Positions 42,150-50,921 of a stretch of DNA of 64,000 nucleotides are shown one piece after another. Source of the stretch: an uncultured Bacteroidales bacterium (GTDB lineage Bacteria > Bacteroidota > Bacteroidia > Bacteroidales > SZUA-534); assembly GCA_902790595.1 (NCBI GenBank), contig CADASL010000002.1:1-64000 (forward strand). Direction: 5' to 3'. The notes under the pieces are model-generated. The model worked only from the letters and a program-made list of their open reading frames with translations, was not told the DNA's origin and made no database searches. Numbering within the stretch: the stretch's first letter is position 1; each line of letters begins with the position of its first letter. Both the position numbers and the translations under genes were made by a program.

Positions 42150-43712
42150 TTACTCTTCCTCCCAAAAATCAGCATTGCTTATACCGAACTCCTGCGGATG
42201 GAAAACAGGTTCTCGGCCTTCGTTTTTCTGCCGCTCGTAATCGTTGAGCGCACGCAACGCCTGCGACGACAGCAGCAGTATGGCCAAAATGTTTATCCAA
42301 GCCATCAGCCCGACGCCAATGTCGCCCAACGTCCACACCGAGCCGCTGCCCGACAGAGAGCCCGCAAACACCGTCAAGACGGTGACGCAGCGCAATATCC
42401 AAATAATCAGGCGCTCACCCTTGTCGCTGGCCGCGCAGTCATCTTCCGAAAAATCGGGGCGGTTTCGGCGACGGCGCCAACGGCTGAAAAGGTAAACAAG
42501 GTTGGTTTCGGCGTAATAGTAATAAGCCATAATGGTTGTGAAGACGAAAAAGAATAGCGCCACCGACACAATTATGTCGCCCGCCTTCGGCCCGACAACG
42601 GTGCCCAATGCCGAAGAAGTGTAGAACACGCCTGGCTCGCCCGCGGGGGCGTTGGCGTTTTGCTGAAGATAGGTTACAACGGTTTCGCCCGTGGGCGCGG
42701 TCTGTACAGTGTCGATAATGTTGTAGGTTTTGCAGGCCAAAATCATCAAGGCTGTGGCGGTGCAGACAAGCAGTGTATCGATATAAACCGAAAACGCCTG
42801 CACAAGTCCCTGTTTGACAGGGTGATTCACGGTTGCGGCAGCGGCAATAATCGGGCCTGTGCCCTGCCCCGCTTCGTTGCTGAAAATTCCGCGTTTCACA
42901 CCCATCGCGATTGTCGTGCCCAAAATGGCGCCGCCAACTTGGTTTACACCGACAGCCCCGCGCAGCATCTGCATAAACATATCGGGGACAACATCGTAAT
43001 TGACAGCAAGAACCACGATTGAAAGAACGATATAGATAAAGGCCATAAACGGCGCGACTATCTGTGCCACTTGGGCAATACGCCTTACGCCTCCAATAAT
43101 GACAAGCGCTATCAGCAGAGCCACCACCGCGCCTATCATCCACGGCTCAAGGCCGAACGTGCGGGCGCAGGAAATGGCCACGCCGTTGCACTGAAGCGGC
43201 GGCAGACAAACGCCGCAAGCCAATGCCGTAAACACCGCAAACAGGCAGGCGAAAAACGTGCTGTGCAGCCCCTTTTCGATATAATACGCAGGTCCGCCGC
43301 GGAACTGCCCGTTGTGCTTCTCCTTGTAGATTTGCGCCAGCGTGGCTTCGGCAAAGGCTGTGCCCGCACCGAAAAAGGCGATAATCCACATCCAAACAAC
43401 AGCGCCTGGACCGCCAAAACCAATGGCCGTGGCAACGCCGACAATGTTGCCCGTCCCCACGCGTCCCGACAAGGCCAAGGCAAACGCCTGAAACGAAGAA
43501 ATGCCCACGCGCCGCTTGCTGTTGTTGGCTGCGCCGAAAAGCAGACGGAACATCTCGCCAAACCGCCGCACCTGAACAAAGCGCGTGCGCAAACTGAAAT
43601 AGAGCCCCGCGGCCAAACACAAAACCACCAGCGCAGGACACCAAACCAAACCGTTTATAAATGATACCGCCGTGGCGAACCAATCACCAACGTGGTAGAA
43701 AAAACTGCTCAA
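42150..43712 (-). CDS. AGCS-family sodium:alanine/glycine symporter
   Basis: 520 residues with about ten membrane helices. The family signature is FALALSGRVGTGNIVGVATAIGFGGPGAVVWMW (about 77-109); GQFRGGPAYYIEKGL and the IFSNEAGQGTGPI loop are also characteristic. It imports alanine or glycine with Na+ at the inner membrane. No ATG is in a suitable place: the frame opens with TTG at 43712 (MSSFFYHVGDW) after an in-frame TAA 21 bp further upstream, so a non-ATG start is likely. No operon partners are seen. Confidence 0.9.
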   Translation of the reverse strand: MSSFFYHVGDWFATAVSFINGLVWCPALVVLCLAAGLYFSLRTRFVQVRRFGEMFRLLFGAANNSKRRVGISSFQAFALALSGRVGTGNIVGVATAIGFGGPGAVVWMWIIAFFGAGTAFAEATLAQIYKEKHNGQFRGGPAYYIEKGLHSTFFACLFAVFTALACGVCLPPLQCNGVAISCARTFGLEPWMIGAVVALLIALVIIGGVRRIAQVAQIVAPFMAFIYIVLSIVVLAVNYDVVPDMFMQMLRGAVGVNQVGGAILGTTIAMGVKRGIFSNEAGQGTGPIIAAAATVNHPVKQGLVQAFSVYIDTLLVCTATALMILACKTYNIIDTVQTAPTGETVVTYLQQNANAPAGEPGVFYTSSALGTVVGPKAGDIIVSVALFFFVFTTIMAYYYYAETNLVYLFSRWRRRRNRPDFSEDDCAASDKGERLIIWILRCVTVLTVFAGSLSGSGSVWTLGDIGVGLMAWINILAILLLSSQALRALNDYERQKNEGREPVFHPQEFGISNADFWEEE

Positions 43713-44135
43713 AACGCAACTTGTTTTTTAGATTCGACAATACGTGTGCCGATTAAACTCATTGTTAAACACACACTTACACTCAAAAATTTGCGGCGCA
43801 AGATAGTTTTTTTCTGTTTTTCAACAGAACAATTCAGCCATTGATTTTTTACGGAATCTGAGCACGCCGTACAGTTTTGATTTTCAATTTATCAGAGAAT
43901 CAACCAGATTTATACGGAAAGCGAACAAAGCAGCAACCGAAACGGAATCGTTTCCATACTCATAAAACAAACATAATCAGCGAAATGCTATTGCAATCGT
44001 AACTTCCTCATCCGCCACTCGTCAAAAATAGAGCGGACAAAAAGCAAAATGAAATTCGGCAAATTATATTTGCAACCGAAAACAAGACGCAAATCTGCGT
44101 TATTTTGGGGGAATCAGATTGAAACACAATAATAT
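43713..44135. other. Divergent intergenic region before kup
   Basis: 423 bp, AT-rich, containing the kup -7 element near its right end. A short TTTCTGTTTTTCAACAGAA near 43811-43829 forms a small hairpin. Nothing else is recognised. Confidence 0.5.
44065..44072 (+). promoter_or_regulatory. -7 element for kup
   Basis: TATATTTG matches TAnnTTTG, about 63 bp before the start codon. Confidence 0.6.
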
Positions 44136-46079
44136 ATGAAAGGTTCATCGAGCCAAATAAAGAATTTGAGTTTGGTGGGTGCCATTGTCGCCTTGGGCAT
44201 CATTTTTGGCGACATCGGAACATCGCCGCTCTACGTTTTCAGGGCAATTTTGGCATCAATCGGCGATGTGACGGCCGACACCATTATTGGGGCGCTGTCG
44301 TGCATTGTTTGGACGCTAACTCTGCAAACCACAGTCAAATACGTCTTCATAACGCTGAAGGCGGACAACCGCGGCGAAGGCGGCATTTTCTCGCTCTTTG
44401 CGCTGCTGCGAAAGAATCACCGCAAACTGTTCATCATTGCCATCATTGGCGGCTGCTCGCTGCTGGCCGATGGTGTGATTGCGCCGTCAATCACGGTGCT
44501 GTCGGCGGTTGAAGGTCTGTCGATAATGAATCCGCACTTGCCCGTTTTGGCTATCAGCGTGATAATCATCACTTTCCTGTTCTTCATCCAACAGTTTGGC
44601 ACCAACACCGTGGGGCGGTCGTTTGGCCCGATTATGTTGGTGTGGTTCAGCACGTTAGGCATTCTGGGGCTTGTCAACCTGATTGACTGCCCGATGGTTC
44701 TGAAAGCCTTCAACCCCTACTACGGCGTGCGTCTGCTGGCAAGCCACCCGTCGGGGATTCTGCTGCTGGGCGCCGTCTTCCTTTGCACCACTGGCGCCGA
44801 AGCGCTCTACACCGACCTTGGTCACTGCGGAATCAAAAACATCAAGGCAAGTTGGACTTTCGTGAAAACAATGCTGATAATGAACTATATGGGCCAAGGC
44901 GCGTGGATTATCGTCAACGCCGACAGCATCAACGGCAGCGTGAACCCGTTCTATGCCATAATGCCCGAATGGTTCCTGCCGATTGGCATTGTGCTGGCCA
45001 CGATGGCGGCCATTGTGGCTTGTCAGGCATCGATAACTAGTTCATACACACTGATTAGCGAAGCCATATCGCTCAACTTCTGGCCGAAAATCCGCATCAA
45101 ATATCCGTCGCAAGTCATCGGGCAGATGTACGTGCCCACCATCAACTGGATTGTGTACGGCTGCTGCCTGTTCTCGGTGTTCCACTTCCGCAACTCGGCC
45201 GCGCTCGAGAACGTTTACGGCTTCACGGTCACCATCACAATGCTGATGACATCGACGCTGGTGGTGGTCTATCTTCGGCAGAAAAACAAGCCGCTGTGGG
45301 CCATCGTTCTGTTTTCGGCTGTTTACCTGATTGTCGAAGGCTCGTTCTTTGTGGCCAACGCGCACAAATTCAGCCAAGGCGCGTGGTTCACCACAATGCT
45401 GGCCACCCTGCTCACGCTCATAATGGTGATTCTGCACACTGGCCGCCGCATCCGCAACCGATTCATCACATTTGCAAAAATCGGCGACTATCTGCCTGTA
45501 ATCAAAGATATTAGCGAAGATGAAACGCTGCCGAAATACGCCACAAATCTGGTTTACACCACTCACGCCAATTTCAAGACCGACATTGAAGCGAAGGTTA
45601 TCGACAGTATTATCAGGCGCATACCTAAGCGCGCCGACGTTTACTGGCTGCTGCACGTCGATATTCTCGACACGCCCTACACGCTCGAATACAAGGTTGA
45701 GCACCTGGTGCCGAACAAGGTCATCCGCATCGATTTCTTCCTTGGATTCAAGATGCAGCCGCGCATCTACGACTATTTCAAGCAGGTTGTCAATCATTTA
45801 GGCGAGGAAGGACTCGACCTTCGCAGTTCGTATCCATCGCTGCGGAAACACAACATTCCCGCCGATTTCCGCATCATCCACATTGAGCGCCGCGTGCCCA
45901 AACAAGCTGACCTGTCGTTTGGCGAGCGTCTGGTGCTCACGCTCTACTACCCGCTCAAGCGTATGGGCCTGACCGATGTGTCGGCGTGGGGCTTGGATGC
46001 TGGCAACGTCTCGACAGAGTCGATTCCGCTCACCATCCCGTCGAAAACATATATTCCTGAGATTGTCAGGGCGGAATAG
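44136..46079 (+). CDS. kup: Kup-type potassium uptake protein
   Basis: 647 residues: twelve membrane helices (about 10-440) and a C-terminal cytoplasmic domain. Diagnostic blocks are GIIFGDIGTSPLYVFRAIL at the N-terminus, ADNRGEGGIFSLFALLR, LLADGVIAPSITVLSAVEGL and GAEALYTDLGHCG. It is a proton-coupled K+ importer in characterised members. It has a single-gene unit with a -7 box and a strong terminator. Nothing unusual in length or motifs. Confidence 0.95.
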   Translation: MKGSSSQIKNLSLVGAIVALGIIFGDIGTSPLYVFRAILASIGDVTADTIIGALSCIVWTLTLQTTVKYVFITLKADNRGEGGIFSLFALLRKNHRKLFIIAIIGGCSLLADGVIAPSITVLSAVEGLSIMNPHLPVLAISVIIITFLFFIQQFGTNTVGRSFGPIMLVWFSTLGILGLVNLIDCPMVLKAFNPYYGVRLLASHPSGILLLGAVFLCTTGAEALYTDLGHCGIKNIKASWTFVKTMLIMNYMGQGAWIIVNADSINGSVNPFYAIMPEWFLPIGIVLATMAAIVACQASITSSYTLISEAISLNFWPKIRIKYPSQVIGQMYVPTINWIVYGCCLFSVFHFRNSAALENVYGFTVTITMLMTSTLVVVYLRQKNKPLWAIVLFSAVYLIVEGSFFVANAHKFSQGAWFTTMLATLLTLIMVILHTGRRIRNRFITFAKIGDYLPVIKDISEDETLPKYATNLVYTTHANFKTDIEAKVIDSIIRRIPKRADVYWLLHVDILDTPYTLEYKVEHLVPNKVIRIDFFLGFKMQPRIYDYFKQVVNHLGEEGLDLRSSYPSLRKHNIPADFRIIHIERRVPKQADLSFGERLVLTLYYPLKRMGLTDVSAWGLDAGNVSTESIPLTIPSKTYIPEIVRAE

Positions 46080-46106
46080 TTGAGATAATTAGAGAGTCAA
46101 GAATAT

Positions 46107-46145
46107 AAAAAGCGCGGTGCGAATCTTAATCACACCGCGCTTTTT
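46107..46145 (+). terminator. Bidirectional intrinsic terminator after kup
   Basis: GCGCGGTG/CACCGCGC stem with A-run before and T-run after, between convergent genes. Confidence 0.9.
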
Positions 46146-46167
46146 GTTTTAGTATATGTCTTAAATC

Positions 46168-47316
46168 TTACAGTCCAAGATGCTGCTTTACAGCGATTTC
46201 AATCAATTCGCCACGCAGGTCGCGGGCAAGGATTGTGCCGTCGGGACCAAAGAGAATAATGTGCGGAATGCCCATCACGCCGTAAATTTCAGCGACTGAC
46301 CAGTCGTTCGCGCCCAAAATCTGCGGATAGTTGATACCCAACTCCTCAATGGCGCCTTTGCTGTCTTCTACCCTATCGCTCACTGTAACGCCCAAAACAT
46401 TGAGATTCTTATCTTTATACTTATTGTAAACATCAATTAGATTTGGAATCTCGGCACGGCACGGTCCGCACCAGCTTGCCCAGAAATCGACCAGCACATA
46501 CTGGCCTTTGCCCACAAAATCAGAGAGTTTCTGCGTTTTTCCTTCGCACTCAACCTCAAAATCCTTGAACATTGTGCCAACGGCTGTGGCCTTCTCCTTT
46601 TCCGCGGCCTCGGCGCGGCGCCTTGCGTATGCGGCTTCGTTTTCCAATTGGCTGCTGATATATTTCTTGAACATACCATTCGTAACTTCAGGAGCAGCAA
46701 TTGTGTTGAAAAGAACGCTGTCAGAAACAAATCCCCTCATTGATGCGGGAATGACCGCGCCGTTCTCTGTGTTATGCTCTTTTACGTAACCGATAAGATT
46801 CTCGCGCAACGAATCACGTACGGCGAAATACTCTTTAATGAGCTCCTCGTCAGGATTTTCCTGGCCCTGAAGCTGGCTGCTCAACTCGCTGAGACGCGCG
46901 GTGCTTTGCTTATAAAACTCCTCGAATCGGTTCCATTCATTGTAAAAACCTGTACCGTCGAAGTCGAAATAGCCGTTGTGAACAGTTATTTTGGCAGTCT
47001 CACCCGGCACCAGAATGGCATCGACATACGCCTGACACGGAATGTTTCCCGGAAAAATCGCCTGGAAAAAGATGTAAGTCGGATAATCGACATTACACTC
47101 GTAGTGGAATTTCTTGTCTTTCACCACAATAACCTCAACTGGTTTCTCCATGCTGATGTTAAAGTTCGAATCGCCGATAAAAACATTGTAGGCCGAATCA
47201 GTAATCGCCTCATCTACAAATCCTTCAACAATAAAAGTGTTGGATTTTTGGGTGCACGAAGCCAGCAATCCAACCGCCATCGCGCCGCACAGAATGTGCT
47301 TTAGGTGTTTGTTCAT
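46168..47316 (-). CDS. Thioredoxin-like (TlpA/AhpC-TSA) lipoprotein
   Basis: 382 residues with a lipobox ending ASC (Cys21). The N-terminal beta-rich DUF4369-like part (about 25-125) is followed by a helical linker, then a thioredoxin fold with the active site FWASWCGPCRAEIPNL (about 273-288) and the cis-Pro region MGIPHIILFGPDG. It is predicted to be periplasmic and membrane-anchored. These multi-copy Bacteroidetes proteins act in disulfide reduction or cytochrome c maturation. No operon partner is present. Confidence 0.88.
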   Translation of the reverse strand: MNKHLKHILCGAMAVGLLASCTQKSNTFIVEGFVDEAITDSAYNVFIGDSNFNISMEKPVEVIVVKDKKFHYECNVDYPTYIFFQAIFPGNIPCQAYVDAILVPGETAKITVHNGYFDFDGTGFYNEWNRFEEFYKQSTARLSELSSQLQGQENPDEELIKEYFAVRDSLRENLIGYVKEHNTENGAVIPASMRGFVSDSVLFNTIAAPEVTNGMFKKYISSQLENEAAYARRRAEAAEKEKATAVGTMFKDFEVECEGKTQKLSDFVGKGQYVLVDFWASWCGPCRAEIPNLIDVYNKYKDKNLNVLGVTVSDRVEDSKGAIEELGINYPQILGANDWSVAEIYGVMGIPHIILFGPDGTILARDLRGELIEIAVKQHLGL

Positions 47317-47382
47317 AAGAATTTAAGTTTTTAGTTATAAAAAGAATAACCAAATGTAAGAAAAAAGTAATTGCTTGGCACA

Positions 47383-47422
47383 AAAAAACGCAAAGCGAAT
47401 GGAAACCACTGCTTTGCGTTTG
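47383..47422 (-). terminator. Intrinsic terminator after hisE gene
   Basis: On the minus strand AAACGCAAAGC pairs with GCTTTGCGTTT across a 14-nt loop and runs into T7. The DNA just before it (47424-47450) repeats TTTGCGT-like text. Confidence 0.8.
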
Positions 47423-47451
47423 TGTTTGCGTTTTTTGTTTGCGTCTGTGTT

Positions 47452-48039
47452 CTATTCCTTATGCCGCGCCTTGAGCTCGCGGGCAAGGTCTTCAATGCGA
47501 ATGCCCTTCTCGGTGAGCAGCACAATCAGGTGGTAGATTAGGTCGGCACTCTCGTAAAGGAATTGTTCCTGCGTGCCGTTGGTGGCTTCAATAATTGTCT
47601 CAACTGCTTCTTCACCAACCTTTTGCGATATTTTGTTGACGCCTTTGGTGAACAGTTTTGTGGTGTAAGAGCCTTCGGGCATCTCACGCTTGCGGCGCTC
47701 GATAAAGTCTTGAAGATAAGAGAGAAACGCAAGGTCAGCAATGTTTTTCTCGCCCATAAACGAGTCAGCGCCCGTGGTTGAGCCGTCGGGTGTGGCCTTG
47801 ATTACGACTGCCGAGCCGTCGGCATTGGCGGTTAACGTGCTGACTGCCACTGGTTTGTTATACTCGCCGCTGGTGAGCAGCTCGGGGCGGCCGCCGTTGA
47901 GCAGGTAAACGTTCTGCTCGGATTCCATCCGCGCAACGCAATCGGCATCGACAAAGCCCACGCGCAAAATCTTCAGAGTGCGGCCATCCTGCACAACTGC
48001 CTGAACCTGACCGCTATTTTTCGAGAAATCGATATTCAT
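47452..48039 (-). CDS. hisE: HisIE protein with intact HisE and decayed HisI domain
   Basis: 195 residues from ATG 48039. The C-terminal HisE half (about 103-195) is well kept: EGSYTTKLF, KVGEEAVETIIEA and ESADLIYHLIVLL, so phosphoribosyl-ATP pyrophosphatase activity is expected. The N-terminal half aligns end to end with HisI (DFSKNSGQVQAVVQD...VGFVDADCVARMES), but the catalytic signatures are gone: the metal site usually written DCDxD reads ANADGSA, the CHxGxxxC site reads TTGADSF, and the KGExSG loop reads TSGEYNK. PR-AMP cyclohydrolase activity is therefore unlikely. It is not next to other his genes. Confidence 0.85.
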   Translation of the reverse strand: MNIDFSKNSGQVQAVVQDGRTLKILRVGFVDADCVARMESEQNVYLLNGGRPELLTSGEYNKPVAVSTLTANADGSAVVIKATPDGSTTGADSFMGEKNIADLAFLSYLQDFIERRKREMPEGSYTTKLFTKGVNKISQKVGEEAVETIIEATNGTQEQFLYESADLIYHLIVLLTEKGIRIEDLARELKARHKE

Positions 48040-48056
48040 ATCCTTAATTTTTGCGG

Positions 48057-48064
48057 CAAAGATA
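48057..48064 (-). promoter_or_regulatory. -7 element for the hisE gene
   Basis: TATCTTTG on the minus strand is an exact match 17 bp from the ATG. The position favours the start at 48039 over the longer frame beginning at 48108. Confidence 0.7.
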
Positions 48065-48232
48065 AGAAAGTTTAGACTTAAGACCACAGACAACTGACTA
48101 CAGCCCAAAATGCTACTGCGTAAAAAAAACGCAAGAAAAAAAATTGCTGAATATTATACTATCATTCGTTTTTGGGGACAAACATCCCACCAATCACATT
48201 ATAAGCAAAGCCAAACAGTAGCAAAATTATCA

Positions 48233-48286
48233 TTGCAATTACAATGTTTAATTAAAATATCTTGTATTTATCTTTGCATTTACAAT
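48233..48286 (+). promoter_or_regulatory. hipBA promoter with paired TTGCAnTTACAAT repeats
   Basis: TTGCAATTACAAT (48233-48245) and TTGCATTTACAAT (48274-48286) are direct repeats 41 bp apart. The second overlaps the -7 element TATCTTTG (48269-48276). They are candidate sites for autorepression by the HipB-like protein. Confidence 0.55.
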
Positions 48287-48326
48287 TTTTATCCATATCT
48301 TTCACCCGAATTGGAAACAATTGTTT

Positions 48327-48629
48327 ATGTGGACAGAACTAAGCGATACGGCCATACTAAAAATGCTCGGAACAAGGCTGAAGGCATATCGCATATCAAG
48401 AGAAATGAAACAGCAGGAGCTGGCTACAGAGTCGGGTGTTGGAGTAAGCACCATAGCCAAGATAGAAAGCGGACAGTCAGTATCTTTATCGCTACTAATC
48501 AGCGTAATAAGGACTCTCGGATTGCTTGAAAACCTTGATATGCTCGTCCCCGAGCAAAAGCCTTCGCCGCTGGAGCTCTTAAAAATGCAGGGAAAACAGA
48601 CAAAACGGGTAAGAACCAAAAAGAATTAG
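48327..48629 (+). CDS. hipB: HipB-like helix-turn-helix antitoxin
   Basis: 100 residues from ATG 48327; a TTG 6 bp upstream is possible. The XRE-type helix-turn-helix is LGTRLKAYRISREMKQQELATESGVGVSTIAKIESGQ (about 14-50). The tail is rich in Lys and Arg, ending in KTKRVRTKKN-like residues. It lies 3 bp upstream of hipA on the same strand. In known systems HipB represses the operon and neutralises the kinase; repeats in the promoter fit autoregulation. Confidence 0.87.
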   Translation: MWTELSDTAILKMLGTRLKAYRISREMKQQELATESGVGVSTIAKIESGQSVSLSLLISVIRTLGLLENLDMLVPEQKPSPLELLKMQGKQTKRVRTKKN

Positions 48630-48632
48630 ACA

Positions 48633-49937
48633 ATGGAAGAAATACCTGTTATACAGATATATTTGTGGGACAGCCTTGTCGGAGCCATATCGTGGGACGC
48701 GGAAAGGGGCTACGCCGATTTCCAATATGACGAGAGCTTCCGCAAGTCGGGGTTAGACATTGCTCCGCTGATGATGCCTTTGGCAAGAACACGCGGTGTT
48801 GTCTCGTTCCCCGCCAACTCCCGAACAAATTGCTTCAGCGGACTTCCTGGCCTGATTGCCGACGCTCTGCCCGACAGATTTGGCAATCAGCTTATTACAG
48901 AATGGTTTGCTCAACAAGGCAAGACGGAGGAAATGATTACTCCGCTCGACCGTCTTTGCTACGTGGGCAAACGGGCTATGGGAGCCTTGGAGTTTGTTCC
49001 TGCGGCTCACGTGGAGGGTGTGAACGAATCGACAGAGATTTATATCCGCGAACTGATGGCTCTTTCGGACTCCATCTTCAAAGAACGCAGCAGATTTCAG
49101 GAACTGATTCGGCAGAACGACAAATCCATTCTCGACATCTTGAAAGTTGGAACATCGGCTGGCGGTGCAAAGCCGAAAGCCATTATTGCATACAACGAAG
49201 AAACTGGCGAGGTTCGCTCGGGACAGGTGCCCGCACCCAATGGTTTCTCATACTGGCTATTGAAGTTCGATGGCGGCACTTACAGCGAGCATCACGAGAT
49301 AACCGACAATCCACAAGGCATTGGAAACATCGAATACGCCTACTACAAAATGGCCACCGCTTGCGGCATTAAAATGACGGAGTGCCGCCTGTTGTCCGAA
49401 GGAGACTGCCACCACTTTATGACGCGCCGTTTCGACCGCACGCCATCGGGAGAGAAAATCCACACGCAAACGGCGGCGGGCATTGCTCACTTAGACCGAG
49501 ATGTACGCCACTCGTACGAGGAGCTGTTTGGTGTATTGCGGCGGTTGGGCTTGAACTACAAAGATTTCGAGCAACTGTATCGCCGTATGGTGTTCAACGT
49601 TATGGCCCGCAACCACGACGACCACACCAAGAATTTCTCCTTCCTAATGGACAAAACGGGGAAATGGTCGTTCGCACCCGCCTACGACTTATGCTACTCC
49701 TACAATCCCGCTGGGAAATGGACAAGTCGGCATCAGCTTTCGCTCAACAGTAAGACCGACGGTTTTACTCGCGAGGATTTATTGACTGTAGCTCATAACA
49801 TTGGAATACGCAACGCCGCTCACATCATTGAGGAAATCCGCTCGTCAGTTGCTTCCTGGCCCGAAACAGCAAAGGACTGCGGAGTCAGAACCGAGCATAT
49901 TGAAACTATTGGCAAGACTTTACTGCTAAGTTTTTAA
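48633..49937 (+). CDS. hipA: HipA-family serine/threonine kinase toxin
   Basis: 434 residues, the full-length single-chain form. The N-terminal domain (about 1-125) is followed by the ATP-loop GTSAGGAKPK (173-182), whose Ser is the autophosphorylation site in HipA, then the catalytic loop MARNHDDHTKN (324-334) and the metal Asp in PAYDLCYSY (352). E. coli HipA phosphorylates glutamyl-tRNA synthetase and causes persistence; the target here is not known. All catalytic residues are present, so it should be active. Confidence 0.92.
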   Translation: MEEIPVIQIYLWDSLVGAISWDAERGYADFQYDESFRKSGLDIAPLMMPLARTRGVVSFPANSRTNCFSGLPGLIADALPDRFGNQLITEWFAQQGKTEEMITPLDRLCYVGKRAMGALEFVPAAHVEGVNESTEIYIRELMALSDSIFKERSRFQELIRQNDKSILDILKVGTSAGGAKPKAIIAYNEETGEVRSGQVPAPNGFSYWLLKFDGGTYSEHHEITDNPQGIGNIEYAYYKMATACGIKMTECRLLSEGDCHHFMTRRFDRTPSGEKIHTQTAAGIAHLDRDVRHSYEELFGVLRRLGLNYKDFEQLYRRMVFNVMARNHDDHTKNFSFLMDKTGKWSFAPAYDLCYSYNPAGKWTSRHQLSLNSKTDGFTREDLLTVAHNIGIRNAAHIIEEIRSSVASWPETAKDCGVRTEHIETIGKTLLLSF

Positions 49938-49959
49938 ACTCTCACATTCGCATTCCCCC

Positions 49960-50120
49960 CAAAAACCGAACCAACAAACAAAACCGCGCACAAACGAACG
50001 CAAGGTTGCGTACCTGACGGCACGCGGGGGCGGGCTGGGCCACGCATTCTACCGATATATAGTCCCTAACGGGACATTGCTGCAATTATTGTGGGATAAA
50101 GCCCCATAATTTTCATTATG
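49960..50120 (-). repeat. GC-rich dispersed-type element with CATAAT palindrome
   Basis: Within the 420-bp gap after hipA, a GC-rich block (49978-50060, ACGCAAGGTTGCGT and GGCACGCGGGGGCGGGC) is followed by the hairpin GTCCC-TAAC-GGGAC and the palindrome CATAATTTTCATTATG (50105-50120). On the minus strand the palindrome starts a 16-codon frame (MKIMGLYPTII...). Its sharp shift in composition suggests an inserted or structured element; I recall similar text as a repeat in Bacteroidales, without proof here. Confidence 0.5.
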
Positions 50121-50210
50121 TAAAATAAAAATTTGTTTAACAATAAAATTTTTTAGAATTTTGCTATTGCCGTTCAAGGGGTTGGCAACAGCCCGTTGTT
50201 GCAAAACATT

Positions 50211-50236
50211 AGGGAACCCACGCGGCTCCCTTTTTT
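50211..50236 (+). terminator. Intrinsic terminator
   Basis: AGGGAACC-CACGC-GGCTCCCT stem (one mismatch) followed by T6. It is 270 bp downstream of hipA; just upstream GCAACA/TGTTGC (about 50184-50202) forms another hairpin. Confidence 0.6.
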
Positions 50237-50304
50237 GTTATCCAAATACCAATTTAATGATATCGCTGCCACCGTTTTTGAGCACATATACGTTTTTAAA
50301 ACCC

Positions 50305-50334
50305 CATAATTTTCATTATGTAAAACTATATTTG
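50305..50334 (+). promoter_or_regulatory. CATAAT palindrome adjoining a -7 element
   Basis: Palindrome copy 2 (50305-50320) is followed 6 bp later by TATATTTG (50327-50334), 23 bp before the small gene at 50358. The palindrome covers the spacer region of this promoter. Confidence 0.5.
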
Positions 50335-50357
50335 TTTTTTTTGTGAAAACTACGGAT

Positions 50358-50576
50358 ATGAAAAAAGACCACTTCTACAAAGAAAAGCCCACCGACAAGG
50401 TCTATTGGCTTGATAACCCCGAAATTATTGGCGAGTTTGTTTTCTCTTTCGACAAGAAAACGACCTTCAACCTATTCGCAGATTATCCGTTCAAACTGAC
50501 TAAAGAACAGAAGGCTATTTTTGACAAAGAGAATCCGTATTGGGCAAACTTTTTCAAAGACCGCTCTACTACTTGA
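50358..50576 (+). CDS. Small hypothetical protein (72 residues)
   Basis: ATG 50358 is chosen over the GTG at 50343. The product (MKKDHFYKEKPTDKVYWLDN...) is soluble and charged, with alternating acidic and aromatic residues and no signal peptide. No family is recognised. Its -7 box and neighbouring palindromes suggest regulated expression. Its 3' end overlaps by 8 bp a convergent small frame on the other strand, an arrangement seen in some small two-gene modules. Confidence 0.55.
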   Translation: MKKDHFYKEKPTDKVYWLDNPEIIGEFVFSFDKKTTFNLFADYPFKLTKEQKAIFDKENPYWANFFKDRSTT

Positions 50577-50733
50577 TTGCACCGAGTTTGCCCTTTCTTT
50601 GCGCTTTTTCTGCCGTATTGATAAACTCAAGCATTTCCATAAATCCACCGTTCTTATATAACAACTCCGACTCAACCAACACCGTTGCTGCTGTTTTAAA
50701 AGCCACATAATTTTCATTATGCAAAACCTGCAA
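50569..50733 (-). pseudogene. Small open frame, possibly truncated gene
   Basis: A 54-codon frame from TTG 50733 to TAG 50569. The product contains VAFKTAATVLVESELLYKNGG and FMEMLEFINTAEKAQRKGK, a protein-like amphipathic composition, but it lacks a normal ATG start. The palindrome CATAATGAAAATTATG forms codons 5-10. It may be a 5'-truncated remnant. The similar peptide VLKNGGSDIIK can be read on the minus strand near 50270. Confidence 0.35.
50706..50721. repeat. CATAATTTTCATTATG palindrome, copy 3
   Basis: Identical to copies at 50105-50120 and 50305-50320. The remaining part of 50577-50921 has an AT-rich run and no clear promoter for the glycosyltransferase. Confidence 0.8.
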
Positions 50734-50921
50734 TTAATAATTGATTCTAAATAAATACTATACAATTAATTTCAATCAATTAAAAACTCAACCACTTCCA
50801 ATATAAATTGTGGATTTTCGTGAGTTTTTTTGTTTTCCGCGCCTGCCCCGTTCCTATTTCCTAAAATCTAATTCCCAAATCTTAAATTAAACTGTATTTT
50901 CGCAACGGTTAAAAACGGGCT

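Noticed and set aside
45042..45797. 251-codon minus-strand frame
   Set aside because: Antisense to the C-terminal half of kup; no motifs.
48039..48108. Longer HisIE start at 48108
   Set aside because: It would place the TATCTTTG promoter inside the coding region, and the extra 23 residues do not belong to HisI.
50472..50765. 97-codon minus-strand frame with ATG start
   Set aside because: Its Cys/Arg/Lys-rich sequence is not protein-like; another minus frame in the same DNA (50569-50733) reads better.
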